A model generated the notes under the pieces. That model was not told the origin of the DNA. It saw only the letters and a program-made list of their open reading frames with translations, and did not search any database. Position numbers and translations under genes: made by a program. A DNA stretch of 44,624 nucleotides from DATCVR01 sp036566745. GTDB lineage: Bacteria > Actinomycetota > Actinomycetes > Jiangellales > Jiangellaceae. The stretch is taken from contig DATCVR010000288.1 of NCBI GenBank assembly GCA_036566745.1, positions 1 to 44,624 on the forward strand, read 5' to 3'. Below are positions 33,313-42,265 of this stretch, piece after piece; within the stretch, counting starts at the first letter, position 1; every line of letters begins with the position of its first letter.

Positions 33313-35400
33313 ATGGCTGCCGAGCAGACCGTCACAGTGGATCGCTTTCTCGATCGTGAGCTGTCCTGGCTGGCCTTCAACACCCGCGTGCTCGAACTCG
33401 CCGAGGACCCTCGCGTCCCGCTGCTTGAGCGGGCCCGCTTCCTGGCGATCTTCTCGAGCAACCTCGACGAGTTCTTCATGGTCCGGGTCGCCGGGCTGAA
33501 GCGCCGGATCGCGGCCGGAGTGGCCGTGCCCGCGGCGAGTGGCCTGCTGCCCCGCGAGGTGCTCGAGAGCACCCTCGAACGCTCGCGTGAGCTGATGACG
33601 CGCCAGACCCATTGCTTCGTCGACGACGTGCTGCCCGAGCTGGCCAAGGAGAACATCGAGATCTCCCGCTGGGACGACCTCGACGACAGCGACCACGTCC
33701 GGCTGCGACGGCTGTTCGTCGAGCGGATCTTCCCGGTCCTGACGCCATTGGCGGTCGACCCCGCACATCCGTTCCCGTACATCTCGGGCCTCTCGCTCAA
33801 CCTCGCCGTGGTCCTGCGCAACCCCCGCAACGGCACCGAGCACTTCGCCAGGGTCAAGGTCCCCACCAACTTCGCCCGTTTCCTGCACGCGGCCGAGCAG
33901 CGATTCGTCCCGCTCGAAGACGTCATCGCCGCACACCTGTCCCAGCTGTTCCCGGGCATGCAGGTGCTGCAGAACCACACCTTCCGGGTCACCCGCAACG
34001 AGGACGTCGAGGTCGAGGAGGACGACGCCGAGAACCTCCTGACGGCCATGGAACGCGAGCTGATGCGCCGCCGTTTCGGCCCGGCGGTGCGGCTCGAGGT
34101 GGAGGAGACGGTCGACCCCCACGTCCTCGACCTGCTCCAGCGCGAGCTCGGGGTCAGCGACGGCGAGACGTTCGCGCTGCCCAGCCCGCTCGACCTGACC
34201 GGGCTCAACGACATCGCCGACCTCGACCGCGCGGAGCTGAAGTACCGCCCGTTCCTCCCCGCAACCCACCGCGACCTGCCCGACCTCGAGTCCGCCTCCC
34301 CGGCCGACATGTTCGCGGCGATCCGCAAGGGCGACGTGCTGGTCCACCACCCTTACGACTCGTTCTCCACCAGCGTCCAGCGCTTCATCGAGCAGGCCGC
34401 CGCCGACCCTCGGGTGCTGGCCATCAAGCAGACGCTGTACCGCACGAGCGGCGACTCACCCATCGTCGACGCCCTGATCGACGCCGCCGAGGCCGGCAAG
34501 CAGGTGCTCGCCCTGGTGGAGATCAAGGCCCGGTTCGACGAGCAGGCCAACATCACCTGGGCGCGCAAGCTCGAGCAGGCCGGCGTCCACGTCGTCTACG
34601 GCTTCGTCGGGCTGAAGACCCACTGCAAGCTGTGCCTGGTGGTCCGCGACGAGGCCCACGCCGGTCAGGGCATCCGCCGCTACAGCCACATCGGCACCGG
34701 CAACTACCACCCCAAGACGGCCCGGCTGTACGAGGATTTTGGATTACTGACGGCGAATCCGGTCGTGGCCGAGGACGTCAACCACCTGTTCAACACGCTC
34801 TCCGGCTACTCCATCGAGTCGGAGTACGAGCGGTTGCTCGTCGCCCCTCAGTCGTTGCGCAGCGGCATCGTCCAGCGCATCGAGCGCGAGATCGGCCACC
34901 ACGACGCCGGGCGCCCGGCCCGGGTGCGGTTCAAGCTGAACAGCCTGGTCGACGAGTCGATCATCGACTCGCTGTACGAGGCCTCGCGGGCCGGGGTCCC
35001 GGTGGACATCTGGGTGCGTGGCATCTGCAGCCTGCGCCCCGGCGTTCCGGGCCTGTCCGAGAACATCCGGGTCCGCAGCATCCTGGGCCGGTTCCTCGAG
35101 CACTCGCGGGTGTTCGCCTTCGACAACGGCGGCGAGGGCGAGAACTGGATCGGTTCCGCGGACCTCATGCATCGCAACCTCGACCGCCGGGTCGAGGCGC
35201 TCGTGCAGCTCGGGCGACCGGAGCACGGTGCCGAGCTGACCGAGCTGTTCGACCTCGCCTTCGACCCCGGGACTGCGTCGTGGCACCTCGGGCCCGACGG
35301 CGAGTGGGTCCGCCACCACCTCTCCCCCCACGGCGGGCCGCTCGCGGATCTCCAGCAGACGCTGATCGAACGCAAGCAACGCCGGAGGACCGCCACGTGA
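33313..35400 (+). CDS. ppk: Polyphosphate kinase 1
   Basis: PPK1 reversibly builds polyphosphate from ATP. The 695-residue protein has the N domain (FLDRELSWLAFNTRVLELA, SNLDEFFMVRVAGLKRR), the head domain, and the two phospholipase-D-like C domains. The autophosphorylated histidine is His459 in YSHIGTGNYHPKTARLYEDFGLLTANP. The second site is seen in GSADLMHRNLDRRVE near the end. Length is normal. The next gene, a CYTH-CHAD protein, starts at a GTG overlapping the stop (GTGA) with GGAGG upstream, linking polyphosphate synthesis to a polyphosphate-binding protein. It may belong to a phosphate-stress regulon. Confidence 0.97.
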   Translation: MAAEQTVTVDRFLDRELSWLAFNTRVLELAEDPRVPLLERARFLAIFSSNLDEFFMVRVAGLKRRIAAGVAVPAASGLLPREVLESTLERSRELMTRQTHCFVDDVLPELAKENIEISRWDDLDDSDHVRLRRLFVERIFPVLTPLAVDPAHPFPYISGLSLNLAVVLRNPRNGTEHFARVKVPTNFARFLHAAEQRFVPLEDVIAAHLSQLFPGMQVLQNHTFRVTRNEDVEVEEDDAENLLTAMERELMRRRFGPAVRLEVEETVDPHVLDLLQRELGVSDGETFALPSPLDLTGLNDIADLDRAELKYRPFLPATHRDLPDLESASPADMFAAIRKGDVLVHHPYDSFSTSVQRFIEQAAADPRVLAIKQTLYRTSGDSPIVDALIDAAEAGKQVLALVEIKARFDEQANITWARKLEQAGVHVVYGFVGLKTHCKLCLVVRDEAHAGQGIRRYSHIGTGNYHPKTARLYEDFGLLTANPVVAEDVNHLFNTLSGYSIESEYERLLVAPQSLRSGIVQRIEREIGHHDAGRPARVRFKLNSLVDESIIDSLYEASRAGVPVDIWVRGICSLRPGVPGLSENIRVRSILGRFLEHSRVFAFDNGGEGENWIGSADLMHRNLDRRVEALVQLGRPEHGAELTELFDLAFDPGTASWHLGPDGEWVRHHLSPHGGPLADLQQTLIERKQRRRTAT

Positions 35401-36944
35401 GCGCTGCGGAACCGGTCGATCGGCCTCGGACGTTCCGCGAGGTCGAGCACAAGTTCCGTGTGCACGGCCTGTTCCGCATCCCCGACCTCGACACGCTCCA
35501 CGGCGTCGCCGAGGTCCGCGACGCCGGCACCGTCGAGCTCGAGTCGACCTACCACGACACCCCCGACCTCCGGCTGGCCCGCGAAGGCATCACGCTGCGC
35601 CGCCGCACCGGCGACGACCAGGGCTGGCACCTCAAGCTGCCGGTCGACCCGAGCCGGCCGGAGGCCCGGGACGAGGTGCACGTGTCGCTCACCGACGAGC
35701 ACTCTCCTCCCGACGTGCTGGTGGGGCTGGTGCGGGTGATCGTCCGCGACGCGCCGGTCAACCAGGTCTCCATCCTGCGCACCTCGCGGTCCCGGCGCCT
35801 CGTCATCGGCGCCCGGGGCGCCGTGATCGCCGAGCTGCTCGACGACACCGTCCACGTCATCGGCCCGGACGGCACCGTGGCGGCGCGCTTTCGCGAACTC
35901 GAACTCGAGGAGCGCGCGGGTGGCAAGGCCGTGGCCCGCATCTCCGCCGCGCTGACCGACGCGGGTGCCGTGGCCGGCGAGTTCGTGGCCAAGGTGGTGC
36001 GGGCGCTGGGCCCGAGCGCGTCGGCGCCGCCCGAGGTCCCCGAGCCGCTCCCGGCCGGCCCCAAGGACCCCGCCAGCCTGAGCATCACGGGGTATCTGGC
36101 CACCCAGGTCCGAGCCCTCCGCGCGGCCGACGTCGAGTTCCGCCGTGACCCCGACCACGCCGTCGAGCCGGTGCACCAGCTGCGGGTGGCGGCCCGTCGG
36201 CTCCGTAGCGGGCTGCGCACCTTCCTGCCCGTCCTCGACCGGAGCTGGGCCAAGGTCCTGCGAGGCGAGCTGGCGTGGTTCGCCCAGGGCCTCGGCGACC
36301 TCCGTGAGGCTGAGGTCCTGCTGGCCAGGCTCGACGAACACGTCACCGAACTGGCGGACGACCTGCCTGTCGACGACGTCCGTGCGCAGCTCCATGACGC
36401 CCTCGAACCGTCGATCGCGCAGGCCCGGGGCGCGGCGCTCGAACTCCTCGATTCCGCCCGCTACCTCGCGCTGCACGACGCCCTCGTCGCGGCCGCGGCG
36501 AACCCCCACGTCACCCGAGCGGCCGACGCACCCGCCCGCGACGTCCTGCCCGGCCTCGTGCGAGCCGCGTGGAAGCGCCTCGACCACGTCGCCTCGGACC
36601 TGAGAGCGGACTCCGCCGATGCTCGCTGGCACGAGGCCCGTCTCGCGGCCAAGCGCACCCGGTACGCCGCCGAGGCGGTGGCCCCGGCTCTCGGCGAGGA
36701 CGCGTGGGCCTTCGCCACCCAGGCCGAACGCCTCACCGAGCTGCTCGGCGAGCACCAGGACGCGGTCCAGGCCGCGGCGAGAGTCCAGTCGCTCGCCGTC
36801 GCGGGAGACACCGACACCGAGACGGCCTTCGCCCTCGGCGTCCTCGCCGCTCGGGAACGCACCCGGGCCGAGGAGGCCCGGCGGGAGTTCGCGGAGATCT
36901 GGCCCGAGGTCCGCCGTCCCCGGTGGCGACGGTGGCTGTCGTGA
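35397..36944 (+). CDS. CYTH and CHAD domain-containing protein
   Basis: This 515-residue two-domain protein has an N-terminal CYTH triphosphate tunnel domain (about residues 12-205) starting with the EVEHKFRV signature (ExExK-like) and using TLRRRTG and WHLKLP basic strands to bind inorganic polyphosphates. The C-terminal CHAD domain (about 235-505) is helical and full of conserved His and Arg (VHQLRVAARRLRSGLRTF, DLREAEVLLARLD, WHEARLAAKRTRYAAE). CHAD domains bind polyphosphate granules. The context directly after ppk with a GTGA overlap suggests that it hydrolyses or localises polyphosphate. It overlaps the Nudix gene in the same way. Confidence 0.93.
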   Translation: MSAAEPVDRPRTFREVEHKFRVHGLFRIPDLDTLHGVAEVRDAGTVELESTYHDTPDLRLAREGITLRRRTGDDQGWHLKLPVDPSRPEARDEVHVSLTDEHSPPDVLVGLVRVIVRDAPVNQVSILRTSRSRRLVIGARGAVIAELLDDTVHVIGPDGTVAARFRELELEERAGGKAVARISAALTDAGAVAGEFVAKVVRALGPSASAPPEVPEPLPAGPKDPASLSITGYLATQVRALRAADVEFRRDPDHAVEPVHQLRVAARRLRSGLRTFLPVLDRSWAKVLRGELAWFAQGLGDLREAEVLLARLDEHVTELADDLPVDDVRAQLHDALEPSIAQARGAALELLDSARYLALHDALVAAAANPHVTRAADAPARDVLPGLVRAAWKRLDHVASDLRADSADARWHEARLAAKRTRYAAEAVAPALGEDAWAFATQAERLTELLGEHQDAVQAAARVQSLAVAGDTDTETAFALGVLAARERTRAEEARREFAEIWPEVRRPRWRRWLS

Positions 36945-37837
36945 AGTCCCGCGCCCGCTCGGGCGGTTCGGCGAACGGCGACCCGATCGTCGCGGCCGGG
37001 GCCGTACTCTGGCGCGAGACCACCGCCGGCAGCCTCGAGATCTGCCTGGTCCACCGGCCGAAGTACGACGACTGGTCGCTGCCCAAGGGCAAACTCGAAC
37101 CCGGCGAGCACATCCTGGCCTGTGCGGTCCGCGAGGTCGCCGAGGAGACCGGCCACCACGTCGTCCTGGGCCGCCCCCTCCCCACCCAGCGCTACACGGT
37201 CGACGGCCGGCCGAAGCTCGTGCGCTACTGGGCCGCCCGCACCGACGGCGACGTCCCCCGGCGACCCGATCGCGAGGTCGACGAGCTCACGTTCCTGCCG
37301 GCCGCCGAAGCCCTCGACCGGCTCACCCACCCCCGCGACGCCGATGTCGTGTCGTCGCTGGTCACCGCTCCGATCCGGACGACGCCGCTGGTGCTCGTGC
37401 GACACGCCAAGGCGGTGCACCGGGCGTCGTGGGACGGCTCCGACGCCGAGCGCCCGCTCGATGACCGCGGCCGCGACGAGGCGGTCCGGCTCGCCGCGCC
37501 GCTGAACGCGCTGGGCGTGGACCACGCGGTCTCCAGCGACGCCGTCCGCTGCGTCGACACGCTCAGACCCTGGGCCGCGGCCGCCCACGTCACGCTCGGG
37601 CTGGAGCCAGCCATCTCCGAGGAGGGCTTCGAGCTCACCGGCGACGAGCGGACCGCTCAGGTGGTGCGCGACCTCACGAGTACCGGACCTGCCGTGATCT
37701 GCTCCCACCGGCCGGTCCTGCCGTCGTTGCTGCGCGCCGCCGGCGTCGACCCCGGGCCGCCGCTACAGACCGGCGAATTCGTCGTGGTCCACCATCGCGG
37801 CGGGCTCGTCGTCGCCGTCGAGCGGCACGAGGCGTGA
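36941..37837 (+). CDS. Nudix hydrolase fused to a histidine phosphatase domain (MutT1-like)
   Basis: This 298-residue protein has a Nudix domain at about 15-135 with a complete Nudix box: G50, E56, and REVAEETG at residues 64-71. A histidine phosphatase domain follows, with the nucleophile motif LVRHAKA near His155 and a later SHRPVLPSL histidine. The fusion is that of mycobacterial MutT1, which hydrolyses 8-oxo-dGTP and diadenosine polyphosphates. Here it ends a ppk/CYTH-CHAD/Nudix run joined by GTGA overlaps, which hints at a role in nucleotide or polyphosphate turnover. The GTG at 36941 is chosen for that overlap; GTG at 36932 is an alternative. Confidence 0.9.
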   Translation: MKSRARSGGSANGDPIVAAGAVLWRETTAGSLEICLVHRPKYDDWSLPKGKLEPGEHILACAVREVAEETGHHVVLGRPLPTQRYTVDGRPKLVRYWAARTDGDVPRRPDREVDELTFLPAAEALDRLTHPRDADVVSSLVTAPIRTTPLVLVRHAKAVHRASWDGSDAERPLDDRGRDEAVRLAAPLNALGVDHAVSSDAVRCVDTLRPWAAAAHVTLGLEPAISEEGFELTGDERTAQVVRDLTSTGPAVICSHRPVLPSLLRAAGVDPGPPLQTGEFVVVHHRGGLVVAVERHEA

Positions 37838-37896
37838 CCTGACCGAGACCGCCCCACCTCGGGACCGTGATGGTTTCGCAACCGGGCACTCGGCTC

Positions 37897-37973
37897 GTTC
37901 ACGTGATCGCCACCACGCCGTCGGCGGCGCGTCGCTCAGTCTGTAGGAGCCGTTCACTCCTCGTTCACTCTCC
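37897..37973 (+). promoter_or_regulatory. PHO-box-like direct repeats upstream of pstS
   Basis: GTTCACTCCTC (37952-37962) and GTTCACTCTCC (37963-37973) are contiguous 11-nt direct repeats matching the GTTCAC-type half-sites bound by actinobacterial PhoP. A third GTTCAC lies at 37897, 55 nt (five turns) upstream of the first. TAGCTT near 38001 may be the -10, which would put the repeats just upstream of the -35, the usual place for an activator. The pstS start is 80 nt downstream. Confidence 0.65.
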
Positions 37974-38052
37974 ACGGGCCACCACGTCACCTCGCCTCCT
38001 TAGCTTCGGCCATGTCACACATAGGTCGAATTGGTCCAGGAAGGACTACGAC

Positions 38053-39174
38053 GTGAACATCAGCATCGCTCGACGGCGCCTCGCGCCTCTTGCCGTGGCG
38101 GGTGCCGCGGCTCTCGTGCTCGCCGCGTGTGGCTCGGACCCCGAGACCAGCAGCAACGACTCGTCCGGCAACGACGACGAGAGCACGGCCAGCGATCTGT
38201 CCGGTTCGCTCAACGGCGCAGGTGCCAGCTCGCAGGAGTCGGCCATGCAGGCGTGGATCGCCGGGTTCCAGGGCGCCAATCCCGATGTCACCGTCAACTA
38301 CGCGGCTGAGGGCTCCGGCGCCGGCCGCGAGCAGTTCACCTCGGGTGCCGTGCCGTTCGCCGGCACCGACGCCGCTCTCGACGACGAGGAGCTGGCCGCC
38401 GCCGAGACGGCCTGTGGCGCGCCGGCCATCGACCTCCCGCTGTACATCGACCCGATCGCGGTGGCGTACAACCTGCCCGGCGTCGAAGGGCTGCAGCTCT
38501 CGCCCCAGACCCTCGCGAGCATCTTCAACCAGACGATCACGAACTGGAACGATCCCGCGATCGCGGCCGACAACCCGGACGCCACCCTCCCGGACCTGGC
38601 CATCACCCCGGTGCACCGCTCCGACGAGTCGGGCACCACGGAGAACTTCGTCGAGTACCTCTCGGCCGCTGCTCCGGCCGAATGGCCGCACGAGGTCGAC
38701 GGCAACTGGCCCGCCGGCCTGACCGGCGAGGCGGGCGCCCAGACCCCGGGCGTCATCTCCGCCATCCAGGCCGCCGAGGGCACCATCGGCTACGCCAGCG
38801 CGGCGGCCGCCGGCGACATCCCCCACGCCAAGGTCAAGGTGGGCGACGAGTACGTCGACCTGTCCGCCGAGGCCGCAGCCGCGGTCGTCGACGCGTCTCC
38901 GCTGGTCGAGGGCCGCGGCGAGAACGACCTCGCGATCGAGCTGGCACGCGACACCACCGAGTCCGGCGCCTACCCGATCGTCCTGGTCTCGTACACGGTC
39001 GTCTGCACCTCGTACTCCGACGCCGCGCAGGGCGAGCTGGTCAAGGCGTTCGTCGGCTACATCGCCAGCGAGGAGGGCCAGCAGGCCGCGGCCGACGCAG
39101 CCGGCTCCGCGCCGATCTCGGCCGAGACCCGCACCTCCGTCGAGACCGCACTCGACTCGATCAAGGTCGGCTGA
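38053..39174 (+). CDS. pstS: Phosphate ABC transporter substrate-binding lipoprotein PstS
   Basis: PstS captures phosphate outside the membrane for the Pst importer. The 373-residue product has a basic N-terminus (SIARRRLAP), a hydrophobic stretch and the lipobox LAAC (Cys26). An acidic Ser/Asp linker precedes the binding domain. Phosphate-contact motifs are visible: NGAGASSQESAMQAW, AEGSGAGREQFTSG and HRSDESGTTENF. The GTG at 38053 follows AGGAAGGA; earlier in-frame starts lie in the promoter. It leads the pstSCAB operon and has PHO-box-like repeats upstream and a stem-loop between it and pstC. Confidence 0.97.
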   Translation: MNISIARRRLAPLAVAGAAALVLAACGSDPETSSNDSSGNDDESTASDLSGSLNGAGASSQESAMQAWIAGFQGANPDVTVNYAAEGSGAGREQFTSGAVPFAGTDAALDDEELAAAETACGAPAIDLPLYIDPIAVAYNLPGVEGLQLSPQTLASIFNQTITNWNDPAIAADNPDATLPDLAITPVHRSDESGTTENFVEYLSAAAPAEWPHEVDGNWPAGLTGEAGAQTPGVISAIQAAEGTIGYASAAAAGDIPHAKVKVGDEYVDLSAEAAAAVVDASPLVEGRGENDLAIELARDTTESGAYPIVLVSYTVVCTSYSDAAQGELVKAFVGYIASEEGQQAAADAAGSAPISAETRTSVETALDSIKVG

Positions 39175-39204
39175 GCCGATCCTGCGCAGCCCCAGTCGCG
39201 ACGT

Positions 39205-39243
39205 CCGGGCGGCCCGGCCTCCTCGGGAGGACGGTCCGCCCGG
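39205..39243 (+). other. Intercistronic stem-loop between pstS and pstC
   Basis: CCGGGCGG (39205-39212) pairs with CCGCCCGG (39236-39243), and inside them CCTCC pairs with GGAGG around a three-base loop. It begins 30 nt after the pstS stop and could partly terminate or protect the pstS message, so that the binding protein outnumbers the permease. Confidence 0.6.
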
Positions 39244-39272
39244 CAGTCGCGCGTGTGACGACCGGAGTTGAC

Positions 39273-40235
39273 GTGACCACAACGACCAACGACCCGCCGA
39301 CGCAGCAGTCGCCGCCGTCGAAGCCGTTCCGGGCCAAGGTCCGCCTCGGCGATCTGGTGTTCTCGACCTCCGCGAAGGTCGCCGGCATCTTCATCCTGGT
39401 CGTGCTGGCCGGCGTGGCGGTGTTCCTGATCTCTGAGGCCATGCCGACCTTCCAGGCCGACTCCACCGAGATCGAGGGCGGGAAGGGCTTCCTGTCATAC
39501 GTCTGGCCGCTGGTCTTCGGCACACTGGTGGCCGCCGTCATCGCCCTCGTCCTGGCCACTCCGCTGGCCGTAGGGATCGCGCTGTTCATCTCGCACTACG
39601 CGCCCCGCCGAATGGCCCAAGGGCTGGGATACGCCGTCGACCTGCTCGCCGCGATCCCCAGCGTCGTCTTCGGCCTGTGGGGCATCCAGTTCCTCGCGCC
39701 CACCGTGCAGCCGATCTGGTCCTGGCTGGCCGAGCACCTCGGCTTCATCCCGATCTTCGAAGGGCCGGCCTCGGCCACCGGCCGCACGATGCTCACGGTC
39801 GGCGTGGTGCTGTCGGTGATGATCCTGCCGATCATCACCGCCGTGTCCCGCGAGGTCTTCCTCCAGGCACCGCGCTTGCACGAGGAGGCGGCACTGGCGC
39901 TCGGGGCCACCCGCTGGGAGATGATCCGGATGGCGGTGATCCCCTTCGGTCTGCCCGGCGTCCTCAGCGCCACGATGCTCGGACTGGGCCGCGCCCTCGG
40001 TGAGACGATGGCCGTGGCGATGGTGCTCTCCACCGGCGGCTTCACCTGGTCGCTCGTCACCGCCGGAAACAACACGATCGCGGCCGAGATCGCGCTCGAC
40101 TTCCCGGAGTCCTCCGGACTGAAGACGAGCACGCTGATCGCGGCCGGGCTGGTGCTGTTCGCGATCACCCTCGCCGTCAACATGTTCGCGCGCTGGATCG
40201 TCGCGCGTCGCAAGGAATTCTCGGGAGCCAACTGA
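39273..40235 (+). CDS. pstC: Phosphate ABC transporter permease PstC
   Basis: This 320-residue inner-membrane permease has about six transmembrane helices, starting FSTSAKVAGIFILVVLAGVAVFLI. The cytoplasmic EAA loop is seen as EEAALALGATRWEMIRMAVIPFGLPG near residues 205-230, which docks to PstB. It is the first permease of the operon. The GTG at 39273 has GGAG 6 nt upstream; a GTG at 39255 is less likely. Its stop overlaps the pstA start as TGATG, so the two permeases are translationally coupled. Confidence 0.95.
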   Translation: MTTTTNDPPTQQSPPSKPFRAKVRLGDLVFSTSAKVAGIFILVVLAGVAVFLISEAMPTFQADSTEIEGGKGFLSYVWPLVFGTLVAAVIALVLATPLAVGIALFISHYAPRRMAQGLGYAVDLLAAIPSVVFGLWGIQFLAPTVQPIWSWLAEHLGFIPIFEGPASATGRTMLTVGVVLSVMILPIITAVSREVFLQAPRLHEEAALALGATRWEMIRMAVIPFGLPGVLSATMLGLGRALGETMAVAMVLSTGGFTWSLVTAGNNTIAAEIALDFPESSGLKTSTLIAAGLVLFAITLAVNMFARWIVARRKEFSGAN

Positions 40236-41350
40236 TGGCCACGCAGACGGCCGAGACCGCACCCGCTTCCGGGACCGCGCACCTGAGCCGGGGCCGGCTG
40301 CCGCGGCACATCACCTGGATCGTCGCGGCGTCGACCCTGGCCGTGGCGGCAGGCGGGCTGTTCCTCCTCGGCTCGCTGAACGTCGCGGCGGTCCTGGTGG
40401 TGGGCTTCCTGCTGCACACGCTGGTCGTCACCACCATGTCGGTGCGGGTCGAGGGCGGTCGCAAGGCCAAGGACCGCTTCGTCACCTCGCTGGTGGTGAC
40501 GGCGTTCATCATCGCGATGATGCCGCTGGTGTCACTGCTGTGGTCGGTGCTCGAGAACGGGCTACCTGGGCTGACCTCGGAGTTCCTCACCACGTCGATG
40601 CGCAACGTCACCGGCCTGCAGGACCAACAGGTCGAAGCCGGCGAGATCGACCCCATCGGGGGCGCGTACCACGCCCTCGTCGGCACCCTGATCATCACCG
40701 GGCTCGCCACCCTGATCTCGGTGCCGATCGGCTTGATGGCCTCGGTGTACCTCGTGGAGTACGGCCGCGGACGGCTGGCCCGGGCGATCACGTTCTTCGT
40801 CGACGTCATGACCGGCATCCCGTCGATCGTCGCGGGTCTGTTCGCCGCGGCCCTGTTCGCGGTGCTCTTCGGGGTCGGTACTCGCAATGGCTTCGCCGGT
40901 GCGGTCGCGCTGTCGGTGCTGATGATCCCGGTGGTCGTGCGCTCGAGCGAGGAGATGCTGCGGATCGTCCCGAACGAACTCCGCGAGGCGTCGCTGGCCC
41001 TGGGCATCCCCAAGTGGCGGACGATCGTGCGCGTCGTGGTGCCCACCGCGATCTCCGGCATCGCCAGCGGCGTCACCCTCGCCATCTCGCGGGTGGTCGG
41101 CGAGACCGCGCCGCTGATCGTCACGGCCGGGTTCACCTCGTCGATCAACTACAACCCGTTCGCCGAGTGGATGATGACGCTGCCGGTGTACGTCTACAGC
41201 CAGGCCATGCGCCCGCTGTCCGGCACGACGCCGGAGCCGAGCCTCGACCGGGCGTGGTCCGCCGCGCTCCTGCTCATCCTCATCGTCATGGTGCTCAATC
41301 TGACCGCGCGGTTGATCGCGCGCATCTTCGCTCCCAAGACCGGCCGATAG
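40235..41350 (+). CDS. pstA: Phosphate ABC transporter permease PstA
   Basis: This 371-residue permease is paired with PstC. Two N-terminal helices (ITWIVAASTLAVAAGGLFLL and LNVAAVLVVGFLLHTLVV) precede the six-helix permease core, as in other actinobacterial PstA proteins with an extended N-terminus. The EAA loop is NELREASLALGIPKWRTIVRVVVPTAISG near residues 247-275. It starts at an ATG sharing a base with the pstC stop. The gap to pstB is 16 nt, and all four genes form one operon. Confidence 0.95.
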   Translation: MATQTAETAPASGTAHLSRGRLPRHITWIVAASTLAVAAGGLFLLGSLNVAAVLVVGFLLHTLVVTTMSVRVEGGRKAKDRFVTSLVVTAFIIAMMPLVSLLWSVLENGLPGLTSEFLTTSMRNVTGLQDQQVEAGEIDPIGGAYHALVGTLIITGLATLISVPIGLMASVYLVEYGRGRLARAITFFVDVMTGIPSIVAGLFAAALFAVLFGVGTRNGFAGAVALSVLMIPVVVRSSEEMLRIVPNELREASLALGIPKWRTIVRVVVPTAISGIASGVTLAISRVVGETAPLIVTAGFTSSINYNPFAEWMMTLPVYVYSQAMRPLSGTTPEPSLDRAWSAALLLILIVMVLNLTARLIARIFAPKTGR

Positions 41351-41366
41351 AACCGAGGATCCTGAC

Positions 41367-42146
41367 ATGTCCAAGCGCATCGACGTCGGCGACCTGAACG
41401 TCTACTACGGCGCCTTCCGGGCCGTCGAAGGCGTGACGATGGCCATCGAGCCCCGGTCGGTCACGGCGTTCATCGGCCCGTCCGGGTGCGGCAAGTCCAC
41501 CTTCATCCGCACGCTCAACCGGATGCACGAGGTCATCCCGGGTGCGCGGGTCGAGGGCAAGGTGCTGCTCGACGGCGACGACCTGTACGGCTCGAGCGTC
41601 GACCCGGTGCTGGTGCGCCGCCAGATCGGCATGGTGTTCCAGCGGCCGAACCCGTTCCCCACGATGTCCATCCGCGACAACGTGCTGGCCGGCGTGAAGC
41701 TCAACGGCACGAGGATGAGCCGCGCCGCCACCGACGAGCTGGTCGAAGGCTCGCTGCGCGGCGCGAACCTCTGGAACGAGGTCAAGGATCGCCTCGACAA
41801 GCCCGGTTCAGGGCTCTCCGGCGGTCAGCAGCAACGTCTGTGCATCGCGCGGGCGATCGCGGTGGAGCCCCAGGTCCTGCTGATGGACGAGCCGTGCTCG
41901 GCGCTCGACCCGATCTCGACACTGGCGATCGAGGACCTCATCGCCGAGCTCAAGCAGAACTACACGATCGTCATCGTCACCCACAACATGCAGCAGGCGG
42001 CCCGGGTCAGCGACCGCACCGCGTTCTTCAACATCGCCGGCACCGGGAAGCCGGGCAAGCTGATCGAGATGGACGAGACGACGAAGATCTTCACCAACCC
42101 GAGCGTCAAGGCCACCGAGGACTACGTGTCGGGCCGCTTCGGCTGA
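41367..42146 (+). CDS. pstB: Phosphate ABC transporter ATP-binding protein PstB
   Basis: PstB hydrolyses ATP to drive phosphate import through PstCA. The 259-residue protein has Walker A GPSGCGKST at residues 37-45, the signature LSGGQQQR near 150, Walker B LLMDEPCSALDP near 172, and a switch histidine in IVIVTHNMQQA. FQRPNPFPTMSIRDNV is the Q-loop region typical of PstB. No phoU follows; instead the next gene on the other strand is a pit transporter. A palindrome of 75 bp begins 17 nt after the stop. Confidence 0.97.
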   Translation: MSKRIDVGDLNVYYGAFRAVEGVTMAIEPRSVTAFIGPSGCGKSTFIRTLNRMHEVIPGARVEGKVLLDGDDLYGSSVDPVLVRRQIGMVFQRPNPFPTMSIRDNVLAGVKLNGTRMSRAATDELVEGSLRGANLWNEVKDRLDKPGSGLSGGQQQRLCIARAIAVEPQVLLMDEPCSALDPISTLAIEDLIAELKQNYTIVIVTHNMQQAARVSDRTAFFNIAGTGKPGKLIEMDETTKIFTNPSVKATEDYVSGRFG

Positions 42147-42163
42147 TGGTCCCGCCCTACTCT

Positions 42164-42238
42164 CGTTGATCTTGGAGTTTCGGTCGGATAGCCGGGGGAT
42201 TTTGCCCGATCGATTCCGCCGTTTCGCCAAGATCAACG
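42164..42238 (+). repeat. 75-bp palindromic element after pstB
   Basis: Perfect 12-bp arms CGTTGATCTTGG (42164-42175) and CCAAGATCAACG (42227-42238) flank a 51-nt centre containing CCGGGGGATTTTGCCCGATCG. The arms share the GTTGATCNTTGG-like design of the shorter family but differ in sequence. It starts 17 nt after the pstB stop, in the convergent space with pit, and is probably a bidirectional terminator. Confidence 0.75.
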
Positions 42239-42265
42239 CGGAGGTGACCGCGCAGAGAAGCCGGC

